The translations under genes were made by a program, and so were the position numbers. 64,000 nt of DNA from Petunia secreta (taxonomy: Eukaryota > Streptophyta > Magnoliopsida > Solanales > Solanaceae): assembly GCA_029990175.1 (NCBI GenBank), contig JARKIP010000022.1, forward strand, positions 23,906,001 through 23,970,000. Reading direction: 5' to 3'. How positions within the stretch are numbered: position 1 is the first letter of the stretch; each line of letters opens with the position of its first letter. The notes under the pieces were generated by a model that saw only the letters and a program-made list of their open reading frames with translations, ran no database searches and was not told the DNA's origin. Positions 11,509 to 23,202 of this stretch are shown here, piece by piece.

Positions 11509-12280
11509 CATTGGTCATCATGGGGAGTGGTATGAGTAGAGCTTTCAAGGAAACTAAGAGGACTTGTACTAAACCCGTAAAGCACCATAACCTCGGGCTT
11601 TCAAATGCAAAAGAAGTGTCTCGATTGGAGGAGGAGAATAGAAAAATAGCTGAAGAGCTGAGGCAACGGCTGAACTTAGAGACTCGGTGTCAGTGAAGAT
11701 CATTCACATGTAGAGATCTAAAAGGGGGTCTTAGTCAAGCATGTGCAAGAACTTGAGGTATCCCACTGTGCTAAGGAGTTAGAGAAATCTGCACTCAAGG
11801 CTTCCTGTGATATCTAAAAGGGGGTCTTAGTCAAGCATGTGCAAGAACTTGAGGTATCCCACTGTGCTAAGGAGTTAGAGAAATCTGCACTCAAGGCTTC
11901 CTGTGATACATTGACCGGTTGTTATAATGATTTGGAGCGGAAGGTAGAAGTGAAGACAGAGTTTCTACTCTGTGAGAAAAGTTTTGATCTTCTCACAAAG
12001 ATGGATGATGGGTTTGTTGAGGTCGGAGATGCCTTAGAAGATGCAAAAAAAGCCGTGAAGCTTGCTCGCCTCAACGTAGGGCTCTTCCATGAAGACTCTA
12101 AAAATGGCCTCAAAGAGGATGGCTAAGAAGAGGACTTCAGCGAGGAGGGCAGAGAAGAAGAGAAGGAGGATGGAATACCTCACCCCTCTTCGTCTCCTCA
12201 TTCGGCCGCCCCAACTTCCACATTGTATTCTACTTCGCAGGCAGCTCCTACTTAGACCAACCAAGGGTCTCCAAGATCCG
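11509..12280 (+). pseudogene. Remnant of the Tat opposite-strand ORF (coiled coil, acidic end)
   Basis: Frames at 11511-11696 and 11839-12126 encode heptad-rich, highly charged sequence (VSRLEEENRKIAEELRQRL, then DLERKVEVKTEF and VGDALEDAKKAVKLARLN). An acidic stretch EEDFSEEGREEEKEDG follows. It lies on the strand opposite to gag-pol, between integrase and the expected 3' LTR. The C-terminal half of the multi-exon gene at 61685-58893 in Tat C has the same kind of sequence in the same place. Plant Tat elements are known to carry extra ORFs here, some antisense; their function is not settled. This copy has stops and an internal 96-bp duplication. Confidence 0.6.
11716..11907 (+). repeat. 96-bp tandem duplication, two copies
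   Basis: ATCTAAAAGGGGGTCTTAG starts at 11716 and again at 11812, and the following 80 bases are virtually identical. The 96-bp unit is a multiple of three, so it does not shift the surrounding coiled-coil frame. Confidence 0.9.
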
Positions 12281-12399
12281 CTGTGTTCTGAGCCATTTGA
12301 TTCACTTAGCTTTCATTTTTTTTCCAATTTTTGCGGTCAAGTAGCTGTCTTATATAAATTTTCAGGCTTTTATGCCTTTGACTAATGAAATTTGCTTCC

Positions 12400-13480
12400 G
12401 TCCATACTTACTTTCTATATCTGCACTTAGGATAGATGACACTCTGTTTGATGTGCTATGTAAGAAATACATTCGAACTCATTAATACTTGGAGTCTAGA
12501 TGATAAGAATAAAGTATAACCTTTATTAAATCACGCATGTCTATTGTTTCGATGCGAGTGAAGAATGACCTCTCATTCCTACGTAGAGGCACACTATATG
12601 GTGCGTATTGTAAATCTTTTCGAGCACTTAACGTATATAAATCAGCCATACAAACTAGCTTTGTAATATAATATTTTAAGTGTTGAGGCATAATGAGTCT
12701 TAACAAAGACTTTATTATACAATTGAGAGAATTGGCCACAATCAGGCACACAATACATAGAGTTGTCAACCACAATCGGGTCTTTAGTAGACATGGTTGG
12801 TACTAGGATATTAATACTTTTTTGGCCTTCTTGGCTTATGCTCGATGTCTATTGGACCATAATTATAATGATTTTTTACTTCTTATTAAAGGACTTGCTT
12901 ATTCGATTCTTTTTCACGAATATTCCCAGTGTGAGCGTATCTTCGATTGCATCCATTTTTATTTTTAATGAACAACCCCTAGTGCGTGACTGTCTTGAAT
13001 TAGTCGTTGGCAGTCCCCGGTGTTTGGTCAGTCCCCATTATTTACTTTATTGAGGCATCATCCTCTTCATCCCCCCTGTGTTTAGGTGTGAGGCATGAAG
13101 ATTCAAACACTGGAAATCGACTCTTCGTTTAGCTCTCCTCGGTCTATTTTCCTGTAATGAGGAAGTAAGGAAAATGAGATGCAAATAAAGATGAAGACAA
13201 TGTTAGATCTAATGCGTGGTTTATCGACCTAGACTTTAGAGCTTCTAAGGCTCAAGTATGTGTGGGTGATTTTTGTCATCATTCAGTCTAGCTAGGGCTA
13301 TTATCTAAAAGTATTACTATAATCATATTCAAATCAAAGTGCTGAACGGATTAAAAAGGGAAGAAGATAAAATTGTTCAATCAGAAGTAGTATCTCATTG
13401 AGTTGGCTACATTCCAATTGAGTGGAAGTAGCTGAATCCAATTTTTTGAGCTGGTAAGTCCTCATTCCTACTACTTCTAC
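12400..13480. other. AT-rich spacer of the old Tat element, no gene seen
   Basis: This stretch lies between the extra ORF remnant and the integrase remnant. Short open frames occur on both strands but none resembles a known domain. The same interval in Tat C (57825-58890) is also non-coding and holds tandem repeats and a tRNA-like gene; I see neither here. Confidence 0.5.
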
Positions 13481-14480
13481 AAGTTAGAAGGGTCCTCCGT
13501 AGTTGGTACGAAGCTTACAAGTGTTGCACTCTTGAGTCCTTTGCACGACTCTTCAAAGTACATAATCACCTTTCATTAAACTTTGAAACTGGCTCTCTTT
13601 TTGAGGTAGTTTTTCGCCTTCTATTTTTGTGCTTCCGTTCCATCCTTTGAGCAAATCTAACTAAATAGCTAGACCCTCAACATCTAATTATTTGGTGGAG
13701 AACATGTATAGAAGACTTGGTTCGCCTACCTCCACCAGATTAAATACATCCGATCAATAAATAAGGGAAAATAGAGTTTTCCCGGTGCTATTTTTTATCG
13801 TTGTTGATATGCGTAAAGAACACCGAGACTTCTGACTACATTTCCCTTAGCTACGTCGAACCTCTTCTTTAGGTAATCAACTATCACCTACTTGGAAGAT
13901 TTAGCTTATCCATTTGTGCGATAAGGTATTGAAGCTATCCTCTTGATCCCCCCTCTTTTTAAAAGAACTTGGTGACCTTAGCACCCAAAGTGAGAAATTG
14001 TGTTCCTCCAGATGAAGTCGATGACTTTATTTTCTCTTATCTTGGAGAATGTGTCTACTTCTACATACTTAGAAAAATAATCAGTTTACACAAGCATATA
14101 ACATTCATGATTGGGCGTTGTTAGAAGCAGCCTGACTATGTCCTTCCCTCACTTCATTAATGGCCATCGAGACATGACCAAATGAAACAGCTCACCTTGC
14201 CTATTGATCAGGTGAGCGTTTGTTGACACTTATCACATTTTTTCACAAATGCTCTAGCGTCCTCCCCTATCTCCGGCTTATAGTAACCAGCTCTGATTAG
14301 TTTTCATGTCAAGACTTTTTTTGGAGTGGTTACCACACTCCCCTTCATGAATTTATCTCATTATGTTACTAACTTGCCTAAGACCCAAACACTTTGCCAA
14401 TGGATCGCCGCACATTCGTCTGTAAAATCCACCATTTAAGGCAGTAGCGGGTAGCTTGAACACTTAGCTTTCGTGCCTTC
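13480..14480 (-). pseudogene. Tat integrase remnant
   Basis: The minus strand shows pieces of the DDE core: GKDIVRLLL (from MDIVGPL, with the first Asp), then TDYFSKYVEVDTFSKIRENK and VIDFIWRNTISHFG. These match TDYFTKWVEAAAYSRIRQTE and VIDFLWRFVVCRFG in Tat C. Many stops interrupt it. The zinc-finger part upstream is barely recognisable. Confidence 0.7.
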
Positions 14481-14639
14481 TTCTTATCTTCGGGCAGTAT
14501 ACCTTTTTGCAGATAGGAAATAAATTTGTTGTGCCAATCTCAATAACTATGAATAATGTTTACCTCATTTCAAATTCGGTCAATGGCAGAATCGAACAGG
14601 TGAACGACTAAGTTATCCCCAGAGTAAGAGATTTTGGCT

Positions 14640-15040
14640 GTAGAACCAAGGTTGGCCAGGGCGTCTGCCTCTCTATTTTTATCATATGGAATCTGGACAG
14701 CCTTTCACTCTTGGAATTGAGCTAGAAGATTCTTTACCTTGGCTAGAAAATGCTGCATTCGTGGCTCCTGGGCTGTGAAGTCCCCCTATATCTGACTTAC
14801 CACGAGCCGAGAGTCATTTTTAGCTCAATCTTTCCAACTCCTAACTCTCTTTGTAATTCAAGCGCTACAACTACAACATCATATTTGGCCTCATTATTAG
14901 TTGCAAAATGTAATTTAATAGCATGTCATAGTTTCTCACCTATTAGAGCAACAAGGACCAAACCAAGTCCAGCTCTCTTCATGTTAGAAGAACTGTCATA
15001 GTAAAAGGGGCCTAACTCTTGGGTTTGGGCCTTTCATAAG
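14640..15040 (-). pseudogene. Tat archaeal-type RNase H remnant
   Basis: The minus strand reads GLGLVLVALIGEKL, HAIKLHFATNNEAKYDVVVV and ALELQRELGVGKIELKM. This parallels the second RNase H of Tat C (GLGLVLVAPSGETI, NNEAEYEVVIAGLELARSYG). The Glu of NNEAKY is retained, while the DGSS region is altered. A second, archaeal-type RNase H between the gypsy RNase H and integrase is a hallmark of the Tat lineage. Confidence 0.7.
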
Positions 15041-15123
15041 TGACTCCTCTATCTTTACTTTTGGAAGATTTTAGGCACCGAAATCGGCTACGAAGTCAGC
15101 TAAGACTTGATGGCAGTGCGAGG

Positions 15124-16514
15124 CTAATAATTGATATCATATTCGCTTAACTGCACTGCCCATTCTGCTAATCTTTTGAACAATTGAAGCCTGTGTAAAA
15201 TGCTATGAAGATTGAAGATAGTGATAATATATATCGTGTGGCATTGAAAATATGGACTAAGCTTACTTGCTACTACCACTAATCCAAGTGCTAATTTCTC
15301 TAGATGTGGGTATTTGGTTTCAGCATCAAGTAAGGATTCACTTACATAATAAATTGGGTATAGTATACCTCGGTCCTCCCTGGCAAAAACTACACTCACT
15401 GCCATTTTGGAGGGCGTAAGCTAATGAGCAATAGTTCACTATCCACAAGGATTGAGAGGAGCGGAGGGTTTGATAGATAATGTTTCAATTCTTTCAAGTC
15501 CTGTTGACACTTCGATGTCCCCTCAAAGTCTGTGTTCTTCTTTAGAACTCAGAAAAACTATTGGCATCTCTTGAATGATCTTGATATGAATCTACTCAAT
15601 GCTACAACTCAGCCTGTCACTCTCTGAACCTCTTTGTTCCCCATTAGTACTTGTGGTATCTCTTTTATAGATTTTATCTTCTCTAGATTGGCCTCGACCC
15701 CTCTTTCAGACATGATGAAACCCATGAACTTACCAGATCCAACTCTAAACACGCACTTTTTCGAGTTCAGCTTTATATTATATTGTTGAAGTGTCGCAAA
15801 AGTTTCTCTTTAGATGATTTTTGGTTCGTAAAGTCTGAACCAACATATTATCTATGTATACTTTCATTGTATTCCTAATATGATCCTTAAATATTTGACT
15901 GACCAACCGCTAATAAGTCGCCCCTGCATTCTTGAGTCCAAAGGGCATAACCTTATTAAAGAAGTCCCCTGGTCCATGGTAAACGACGTGTTCTTCTGAT
16001 CCTCTAGTTCTATAAACCCGAATATGCATCCATGAAGCGCAACAATTCATGCCCAGTCATTGCATCGATAAGTTTATCGATGAGTGGCAACGCAAATGAA
16101 TCTTTTGGGCAAGCCTTGTTCAAATTAATATAGTCAATATACATCCTTCATGTCCCATTGTTTTTAAGCACCACGACTGAATTTGCTAGCTAGTTCTGGA
16201 TACTTGTCCTTTCGAACAAGCCTATTATCTAGAAATAAAGCCATTTCTTCATCTATATCATTCTTTTTAAACCCAACGTTCTTCCTTTTCTTCTGCCTAA
16301 GAGGAGGAAAAGGATTAACATTAAGCTTGTGCATAGCAATCTTCGGATCTGTCCCAGCAAAATTTGTGTTGGACCAAGCAAAATAGTCCAAATTTTCTGT
16401 TAGGAAAGCAATAATCTCCCCCCCGAACTCAGCGTCCGACTCCAAACCAACATATACGTTTCTTTCTGACTGATCTTCAAACAACATCCAATTCATCAAT
16501 CGCTGAAAATTCAC
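15124..16514 (-). pseudogene. Tat reverse transcriptase-RNase H remnant
   Basis: The frame from 16514 to 16164 covers the protease-RT linker and RT start (ENLDYFAWSNTNFAGTDP, IAMHKLNVNPFPPLRQKKR). RT blocks then follow with stops, including YIDYINLNKACPKDSFALPL and GHELLRFMDAYSG. The RNase H piece from 15405 to 15124 reads SVVFAREDRGILYPIYYVSE and YPHLEKLALGLVVVASKL. The order and spacing match Tat C pol. I did not find an intact YxDD box. Confidence 0.8.
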
Positions 16515-16739
16515 TTTTTGCTTATAGGGAAATGGGAGTCTTAGGGAACTCCCATTCTTCTACTTCTAGCATCTCTTCGGGCAAGGTGTTTGATCAATTG
16601 AAGATTCTGGATGCATTGATTGCTATACGGAAGCACTTGGTGGGACAACACTACTTTCCAATGCCACCGAATAATATTCACGCGCAGTCCTCTATTGCCC
16701 TTTTGATTTCTTGAACACCCAAGGGAGTTTGAATCATTA

Positions 16740-17090
16740 TCACTTGATACAAAGTTGATTGCACCGCCTCTATCGCATGGATTCATGGCCTTCCAAGTAT
16801 GATATTTTAAGCCATGTCTCCGGTTAGAACTTGAAATACCATTTCTTTAGCAACACCTTCAATGTAAGTGGTAAGAGTGATCTCACCAAGAGTCGTCTCA
16901 CTTGAATTGTTGAATACAGAGGTAAAATTGACCTCGGGATGACATGATCCCTCAACTGCATCTCTTCCGCTATCGGAGAATGGCTGATGTTTACTGAATT
17001 TCCCACATCTATAAGTACAAGCTTGATTTCAAAATAATGAACTTACAACTTAATCACCAGCACATCATGATGAGGGAACAATTATGTTTG
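16740..17090 (-). pseudogene. Tat aspartic protease remnant
   Basis: The minus strand reads KLVLIDVGNSVNIS near 17010, where the active-site Asp is followed by VG instead of the TG or AG usual in these proteases. Further on, IILGRP-stop-IH near 16780 corresponds to the flap-end motif ILGRPWIH of Tat C. The stop there fits a TGG to TGA change. Confidence 0.65.
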
Positions 17091-17289
17091 CTTCTCCAAA
17101 AATGATCTAATCTCTGGTATAATCATCATGGCTCCTCTTTTGATGAGTAACAGGCACTTTATCGTATTTCTTAGTGCAGGTAAAAGTATTCTCTTGACCT
17201 CTGAGCAACCATAAATAACATTAATTATTGTCGTTGAAGAGGGGGCCCCTCAGGGGCTTGTCACCGCCTGTGTTCATAGAAAGTATTTG

Positions 17290-18335
17290 CTAACTCTTAT
17301 CGATCAACATCTCTTTCAACAAACACTTTTGAAGTAGATGAAGCTACCTCAAAGTGTAGTGCTTTGCACTTTTGGGTTGTGTGGCCATGGTCTCCATGAA
17401 AGCCACACCAGAACTTATCATCTCTCTTACTTGGATTTGTTCTTATGTCACTTGGAAACCAAACTGCCTTGTCTCCCAAATTTCTTAAAACATTCACAAG
17501 CTCAGATGTTGACAAATTGAAATAGTACTCTGAGATCTTGGGTGTCGTTGCCTCTTGTTTACAAACAAAGACCCTGATGCCTCCCTTTGACTTGAAACCT
17601 TATAGTCTCTTCTCTCGCCCTGGCGACCTGACTGTCGAGGAAACTCATATGGTTCAAATCAACTCTATAAATATCAGCGCTCAGTCTCCCTCCTTCTTGA
17701 AGATTTGGGTGTTCCCGTAAGTCAATTTTAGTTATTTGCAAGCCTAAGGCTTCACTTTTTTCTTCTATACTTGGTAAAATCATCCGTTCTCGTTGAAAGC
17801 GATCCATGAACTCCTTAAGTAACTCAAACTAGCCCTGTTTGATGTCAAGGATATCCTTAACTCTCTTCTCAAGCTTCTAAATGCCCATGTAGACTTTGAT
17901 GAACAACTGGGTTAGTTCAGCAAATGCACCGAATGATCTCTCAAGTATAAATGGATACCAAGTTAAAGCTCCTTTAGTAAGTGTATCCCCAAATTTTTTC
18001 AACATAGATTCGATCTCCTCTTCTGTCAAATTGTTTCCTTTGACCTTCATCACTTATGCGGTAATGTGGTCGATGTGATTAGCTTTTTAGTTATATTTTG
18101 CTAAGTTAGGCATCTTAAACTTTTTTAGGATAGGCATAAGGTGCAGCACTTGCATTGTACGGTGCTTGGTGTACTTCTTGATGTCTATAGTTACTATCAC
18201 TTTTGTTGCTCCAGGATTTGCTCCATCGATTCTTCGAACTCTTTGAACCTTTTCTCCATCCACTCTTTTAGTGGACCGTACTCTCCTGACTACATTACAA
18301 TGATAGTTGTTCCTGACCCTTCGCAGCTGGTTCAA
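17290..18335 (-). pseudogene. Tat gag remnant with zinc-knuckle-like end
   Basis: Fragments read FKMPNLAKYN (equivalent to the capsid start FKIPNIPRYR of Tat C), KFGDTLTKGALTWYP (compare FVETLADSALRWYS), SFGAFAELTQLFIKVYMG and MDRFQRERMILPSIEEKSEA (compare VDRFQRECMLLPKVPDRWEA). The last frame, 17515-17297, ends with FWCGFHGDHGHTTQKCKAL, the Cys/His motif that closes Tat gag proteins. Capsid assembly and RNA packaging would be its role. At least four stops make it non-functional. Confidence 0.8.
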
Positions 18336-18399
18336 CCTATAGGTCCCCTTAGTACGGTGCTTAAGGATGTCAGTTGCCCTTATTTTAAACGGTAAAATT

Positions 18400-19570
18400 T
18401 AAAATGGAATTCGACTATGGACTCACAAAGGAATGCTTGAATCGCCACCTAATAAGTTAATTAACTAGACCTATTAGGGCACCTACATTGTGTCTATTGA
18501 GTTTTAATTGATTGACTTCACACTTGGTCCGCAAACTAGGAATATTGGGCAAGGGTTCAAATTAATTGTGAAAAAAGTGTTAGGCACCCTGAAAAATCCA
18601 CTAAACATGGTTCCTCGCCGGAATAAGAGATTGGGATTTTAATTGACTAAAGTGACCAAGCAAGTTAGATTTATACTAATATAAAGTCCCGTGTCCAAAT
18701 GTGATCATAATCGTAAGCATGCACAAGTTTTATTAACAAAAGTTTTAAGACAACCAAAAGAGCATCTGACATTAGCACATAAAGGCTGAGACGTTTCCCA
18801 CCAACTTAGTGTTTGGTTGAAGGCTCTAATAGACCTAACAATACTAACTCCTTGTAATTCAATTCAAAAATCAAAAGAGATATTCAGGTGTACTATTCTA
18901 AGTATTCGGATAAGTTTAGACAAAAAGTCATCACGTAAAATGAACCATGTAAGATTCAATTTGAACTAAGTACAAGATCCTAAAAAATGAACCATTAACC
19001 GGATATTGTAATCCGGCTAAACAAAGGGGTAATTTAATCAAGTAGCCACCAAAAGAGGATTAACTAAATAACTAGCCAACCATGCCTCTTGAACCCAAAA
19101 GTAAATAAAGTTCCACTACATATTTAGAGAGTTGAGTACAGATATTAAAAGTAAATGAGTCTTCTCCCCCACAACGCAACATGCTCTAGTGAGTTTTACC
19201 AAAGACATCTTGCAAGACAAAATAATTCGTTAGTAAGGTAACAGAGAAAAATAAATATAGAAAATACCAAAACATATGACAATCAATAAAACCAAAATAA
19301 GTTTTGGAGAGCTAAGCTTAGATAATGTATTGCAGTTTAGACAAAGGTTGCCATAGTTGCAGATTCTGATGGACAGTCAGATTGCCTTGCCAAGTTGCGT
19401 CGTGTTGCTCTATTTCACTAAATTTGCAAAGAAGAAAAGCTATCATCATAGCCTCGAAGGGACATGGCCTCAACAGATCCTTGGCCATTTTATAAAGGGC
19501 AAGCAATCCATTTCTGAGAAACATAGCCAGTGCTCAATCTACATAAAAATCAATCTCTCCCCCTCTCTCC
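18400..19570 (-). repeat. LTR-like remnant, no gene
   Basis: No credible open frame is present. On the minus strand it contains GGTGGCGATTC near 18440, resembling GGGTGGCGACTCC near the right end of the LARD LTRs (46729, 54250). It may be the 5' LTR of the old Tat element or a fragment of a LARD-like LTR. I cannot define its ends. Confidence 0.35.
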
Positions 19571-19605
19571 CTATATATATATATATATTTTTTTTTTTTG
19601 AAGGA

Positions 19606-19797
19606 ATTATGGGATTTAAAAGGATTTTGTCAAAAATTTAAATTCAAATACAAACAAAACTTATATTTTCGGTGATTTAATATCTTCAGGTTTTGTCTCC
19701 CTCTTCAGAACAAAGGTCAAATAGAGAGTGATTAGAAGTGAAAGGCTCATCCACTCGATTGACAATTGATGAATTTAGAAGCTTGAGACGTGATTTT
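19606..19797. repeat. Flank segment duplicated on both sides of element A
   Basis: About 192 bp from ATTATGGGATTTAAAAGG to GACGTGATTT recur at 31132-31323 just beyond the other end of element A. Further copies of its right half start the tandem repeats at 31189 and 32155. It is far longer than a 5-bp integrase target duplication. Confidence 0.85.
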
Positions 19798-20951
19798 CTC
19801 CCAACGCACACGCAAGTATACGTAGTCGACAAGTAATAAAGTGATAAGTAGAGTATCGTTCCCACGAGGACTATTCAAACTGAATCCTAGCAAACAATTT
19901 CTTAAAGACTATTCAGGGATCTCTTTCAATAATGGTGGTGAAAGTTACTAACTAAAGGAAATAATTAAAAACAAGTAAATTGAAGTCAATAATCGTTATC
20001 AATAATGGAGAAACAGTCCAGGGTCAGAGCTACGAACAATCCAGTTGAGTTTTCCAGTTGATTCTACTTCTTGATTTCCTAGATTGCTAACTACAGGTTA
20101 AATGTACCCGTGAAAACCTTTCGATTTTTCACGGTCTATGCAGGCTACTCAAATCCCTATATGTCTATGGGTTGAATCACGTGCACGCATCAACGAATTC
20201 TGTGATTAGTTAAGCTAGGCGAGCAATTATATGTCTATCCTACTCACAAATTGGTTCCCCGATGCCCAGGTTCACAATCAAGCCCTATTCTTTCTTATTT
20301 GGGTTCATAAATTCCCTCTTTCGAGTTCAATCTAAGAACCGTAGATAGTGTTCAATTATCAGGCCTCAATAACCAAACAATTAGGCTCAAGAAAGAATAA
20401 ACAATCTATAATGGTAAATCAATATATAGAAATCAACTATCAAACATCAACCTTCATATAATTGCTCTAACCCTAGAACGACAAAACTATAGAATTAAAG
20501 AGAAGAATAAGAGAAAGAGAGAAAGAACTTGTTTAGAAGACATCTAGGGCTCCTCCCCTCTCCTCCAAAACTTCCTCCAAAGTCTGAACCTCCTTTCAAA
20601 AACTAAGTAAAAGAGTATTTATAATATTTACAAAAGCCTAGCAATTAGTTACGCCTAAGCCTGGACGAAATAGGACTTCCAAAAACTCTCCAGGGGCGCT
20701 ATAGCTGGCGCCCCATGCCTCAAAACACGCGCACAAAGCAGAACAGTCAAATCTCGCACGCCATGGCCCCGCCCGGCGCCACAAAACGAGCAGGGCAGTT
20801 GGGCGCTTTCCCTGGTACGGCGCGCCACCTATGGCGCCAGGCCATTTTCCTGCTTTCGTCATTCGTAGCTTGCTTTGTTCTGTGCCTTCGCGTGCTCGAT
20901 CCAATCCTCAATCCAAATTCAATCTTTTCTTGCTCGATCATGCTCTTTAAA
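19798..20951 (-). repeat. 3' LTR of element A, first segment
   Basis: This matches the 30096-30981 LTR but keeps about 415 bp (roughly 20365-20785) missing from that copy, including a GC-rich stretch. The terminal TGTTG expected before CTCCCAACG is replaced by ATTTT, so the outer end is mutated or lost. It stops at TTTAAA, where the next element inserted. Confidence 0.85.
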
Positions 20952-21736
20952 TGATAAGGATCAAAACTAAATGCGGAAAATAAAGATAGAGAGTGAGACA
21001 CTACTCGAACTCCCTACGAAGTAACCCCGGGGAACTTGTCCCGAGATACCCTCGTATCGGTGTCAAGAAGGACCTACACTATGCAACCACCCTCGAGTCG
21101 CACCCGGGACTCGCAAGTAGAATGATCGGGTTTTCGGTTCAACACTCAACTAGGTTCCACTAGTGAATTTAAGCAACCAAGACAAAGGGTTCTCCAAACA
21201 AGAGATAGATTTTTTTCATCATTCATAAAATTCAAGGTAAGCTAATGTGTGAGGAGGCTAAGTGAAGTATTTATAGGCTTCACTTAGTCATACTAAAAGG
21301 TCTAAAGTACCCCAAAGTGAGTTAAAACAAATAAGGCCACAGAGGGCTATAGTTGGAAGCTCATGCAAAAAGTAGTAAAATATCCTGCATGCTGAAACAG
21401 GGGGAGGCGCTCCGTCTCCATGCTGAGGCGCTCCGCCTACTCAGGCTGAGGCGCTCCGCCTCCATTTTGAGGCGCTCCGCCTTCTGAAGTTCAGCTCTCT
21501 GGATTTTGGAAAGCGCTCCGCCTCATCCTGGAACATGTGCAAGAGGCTCAAAATGAGCTTGGGGTGGATCCCCTTGGAGCCCAAGTGGTCCTCCATCCGT
21601 GGTGCTCAAAAGCATGATCTTCGAGCTACTCTCGGAGCCTCCTTCCATGTCCCTCCAAGTCAAGTGAAGATGGGTGTCTTGAATCAACTTTGCTTGACTT
21701 CTAGTGAACGGCCTTGAGGTCATATGCCCCGCATCA
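20952..21736 (-). repeat. 3' LTR of the internally deleted gypsy element
   Basis: On + it runs from TGATAAGGATC to CCCCGCATCA. Near 21405-21525 it holds several copies of GAGGCGCTCCGCCTC-like modules, each a short inverted repeat. The mate is 25749-26529. Confidence 0.95.
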
Positions 21737-22030
21737 TCCTCCCCCTCTTGGGAAGGTTTCGTCCTCGAAACCATGGCTTCCTCCTCTCCAGCATCACCAT
21801 CTCCTACATCACAAGGGGTCAAGTTAGTCACATTAAAAGTATTAGACACATTGTACTTACCGGGTAGATCAATCACATAGGCGTTGTTGTTGATCTTGGA
21901 AAGCACTTGAAAAGGCCCATCTCCACAGGGTGGCCAAAAATCTCCTCCTTTGTTTCTCTTGATCGTCGCTTTGTCATAGGCTTTTTCGAAGATCTTCCTC
22001 GCCTTAGCATGGAGCTTAGAACCTACAAGC
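21523..22030 (-). pseudogene. Integrase C-terminal tail left after deletion
   Basis: The frame reads KLHAKARKIFEKAYDKATIK, then GPFQVLSKINNNAYVIDLP and YNVSNTFNVTNLTPCDVGDG, and ends with FTRSQAKLIQDTHLHLTW, running into the LTR. This is the DNA-binding end of integrase, nearly identical to 2368-2630 on the other strand. No catalytic core precedes it. About 150-200 bp of low-complexity sequence (22030-22215, repeated AAGCAAACAC words) joins it to the protease. Confidence 0.8.
21737..21750 (-). other. Polypurine tract
   Basis: On the minus strand CAAGAGGGGGAGGA abuts the 3' LTR start TGATGCGGGGC. This is the normal place for the plus-strand primer of a gypsy element. Confidence 0.85.
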
Positions 22031-22221
22031 AACGACAAGCAAACACAAGCAAACATCCTACTTTGAAAGTAGGTTAGTGCAAGAAGTGTGGAAAACACAC
22101 TCTTGTGATATAACCAAGCATCAATAACAATCATGGATATCAAGTCTCCAAAGAGAACCATAAGTACTTGGTTAAAGATCAACATGCACTCAACAAGATA
22201 ATGAGCAAAGAGGTCATGGGG

Positions 22222-23202
22222 TTATGGAAAATGCAAGATCAAGCTATCAAAATCCCCTTGCACCTTAAGCTCAAGGTCAACACACCAATCTATCATCGAG
22301 GTGTGATCAACATGTGGAGTGGAGTGAATCAAATAGTTCAATTGGCAACTAACATCATATACTCCTCTCCCCTTCTTGGAAGCACTCTTACACACACTAA
22401 GAATGGCTTCCTCACCTCCCAATCCAACTCCAAGACAATCTCCTTCACTAGGCAAAGGGTTAGTAGAAAAATCACAATTAGCATTAAGGATCATACCTTT
22501 GTGCACTAGGCATAGGACAAACTTGGTGCCATCATTGCCTCTTAGGACCTCGCCCGGTTGCATCATGGCACATATGCCACCGGTAGAAGTTGGTGGGATT
22601 GCCACCAAGCTTTTGGACAAAGGGCTAGTCTCAACAACCGACTTAGCCTTTGCCACTTCTCTCAACTCCCGCATCTGCTTGTAATCATCGCTCACTTGTT
22701 TGGGAGTCAAGGGTTGGAGCACAAACTTTTTCCCCCCATGCGTCACCGTATAGGTGTTGGCATGGCCATTATGAACCACACGTCGATCAAATTGCCATGG
22801 CCTACCAAAGAGAAGGTGGCACGCTTGCATAAGCACAACATCGAACATGTGCTCATCCACATAGTTCCCAATCTTGAACTTGATCAAACATTGTTTAACC
22901 ACCTTCAACTCACCACACTCACTAAGCCATTGTAGCCGATAAGGATTTGGGTGTTTTAGGGTGGGTATTTTCAATTGGTCAACTAGTGTTTGGCTAATAA
23001 CGTTAGCACAACTCCCCGAGTCAATGATCATAGAGCAAAGGAGACCCATGACTCGGCATTTGGAATGAAAAAGGTTCTCTCTTTGTAAGGTCTCAACATC
23101 CTCCACACACATGGCTCCTAGACTCCTCCTCACAACAAGGAAGGCATGGGCATCATCATCTTCCACCATGGCAATCTCCCCCATCATCTTCCTCCTCATC
23201 AC
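22222..23202 (-). CDS. Gypsy aspartic protease region
   Basis: This 326-residue frame starts in the overlap with gag. It shows SLVVRRSL-like sequence (AFLVVRRSLGAMCVEDVE), the active site MIIDSGSCANVIS (Asp-Ser-Gly, the catalytic triplet) and MQACHLLFGRPWQFDRRVVH, the usual end of the protease fold in this family. A long spacer follows that would lead into RT, but RT is deleted. The gag frame stops at 23156, 46 bases inside this frame, so expression would need a frameshift or the shift is a mutation. The protease would cut gag and pol during particle maturation. Confidence 0.75.
   Translation of the reverse strand: MMRRKMMGEIAMVEDDDAHAFLVVRRSLGAMCVEDVETLQRENLFHSKCRVMGLLCSMIIDSGSCANVISQTLVDQLKIPTLKHPNPYRLQWLSECGELKVVKQCLIKFKIGNYVDEHMFDVVLMQACHLLFGRPWQFDRRVVHNGHANTYTVTHGGKKFVLQPLTPKQVSDDYKQMRELREVAKAKSVVETSPLSKSLVAIPPTSTGGICAMMQPGEVLRGNDGTKFVLCLVHKGMILNANCDFSTNPLPSEGDCLGVGLGGEEAILSVCKSASKKGRGVYDVSCQLNYLIHSTPHVDHTSMIDWCVDLELKVQGDFDSLILHFP

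Larger units (their letters stand above)
10535..18400 (-). mobile_element. Old, heavily decayed Tat-type Ty3/gypsy element
   Basis: Reading leftwards on the minus strand, fragments appear in the order gag (18335-17290), protease (about 17090-16740), RT and RNase H (16514-15124), archaeal-type RNase H (about 15040-14640), integrase (about 14480-13480). An opposite-strand coiled-coil ORF then lies on + (11509-12280). This is exactly the plan of Tat C at 34392-62937. Stops and frameshifts are dense everywhere, so it is much older than Tat C. LTRs cannot be defined with confidence. Confidence 0.8.
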
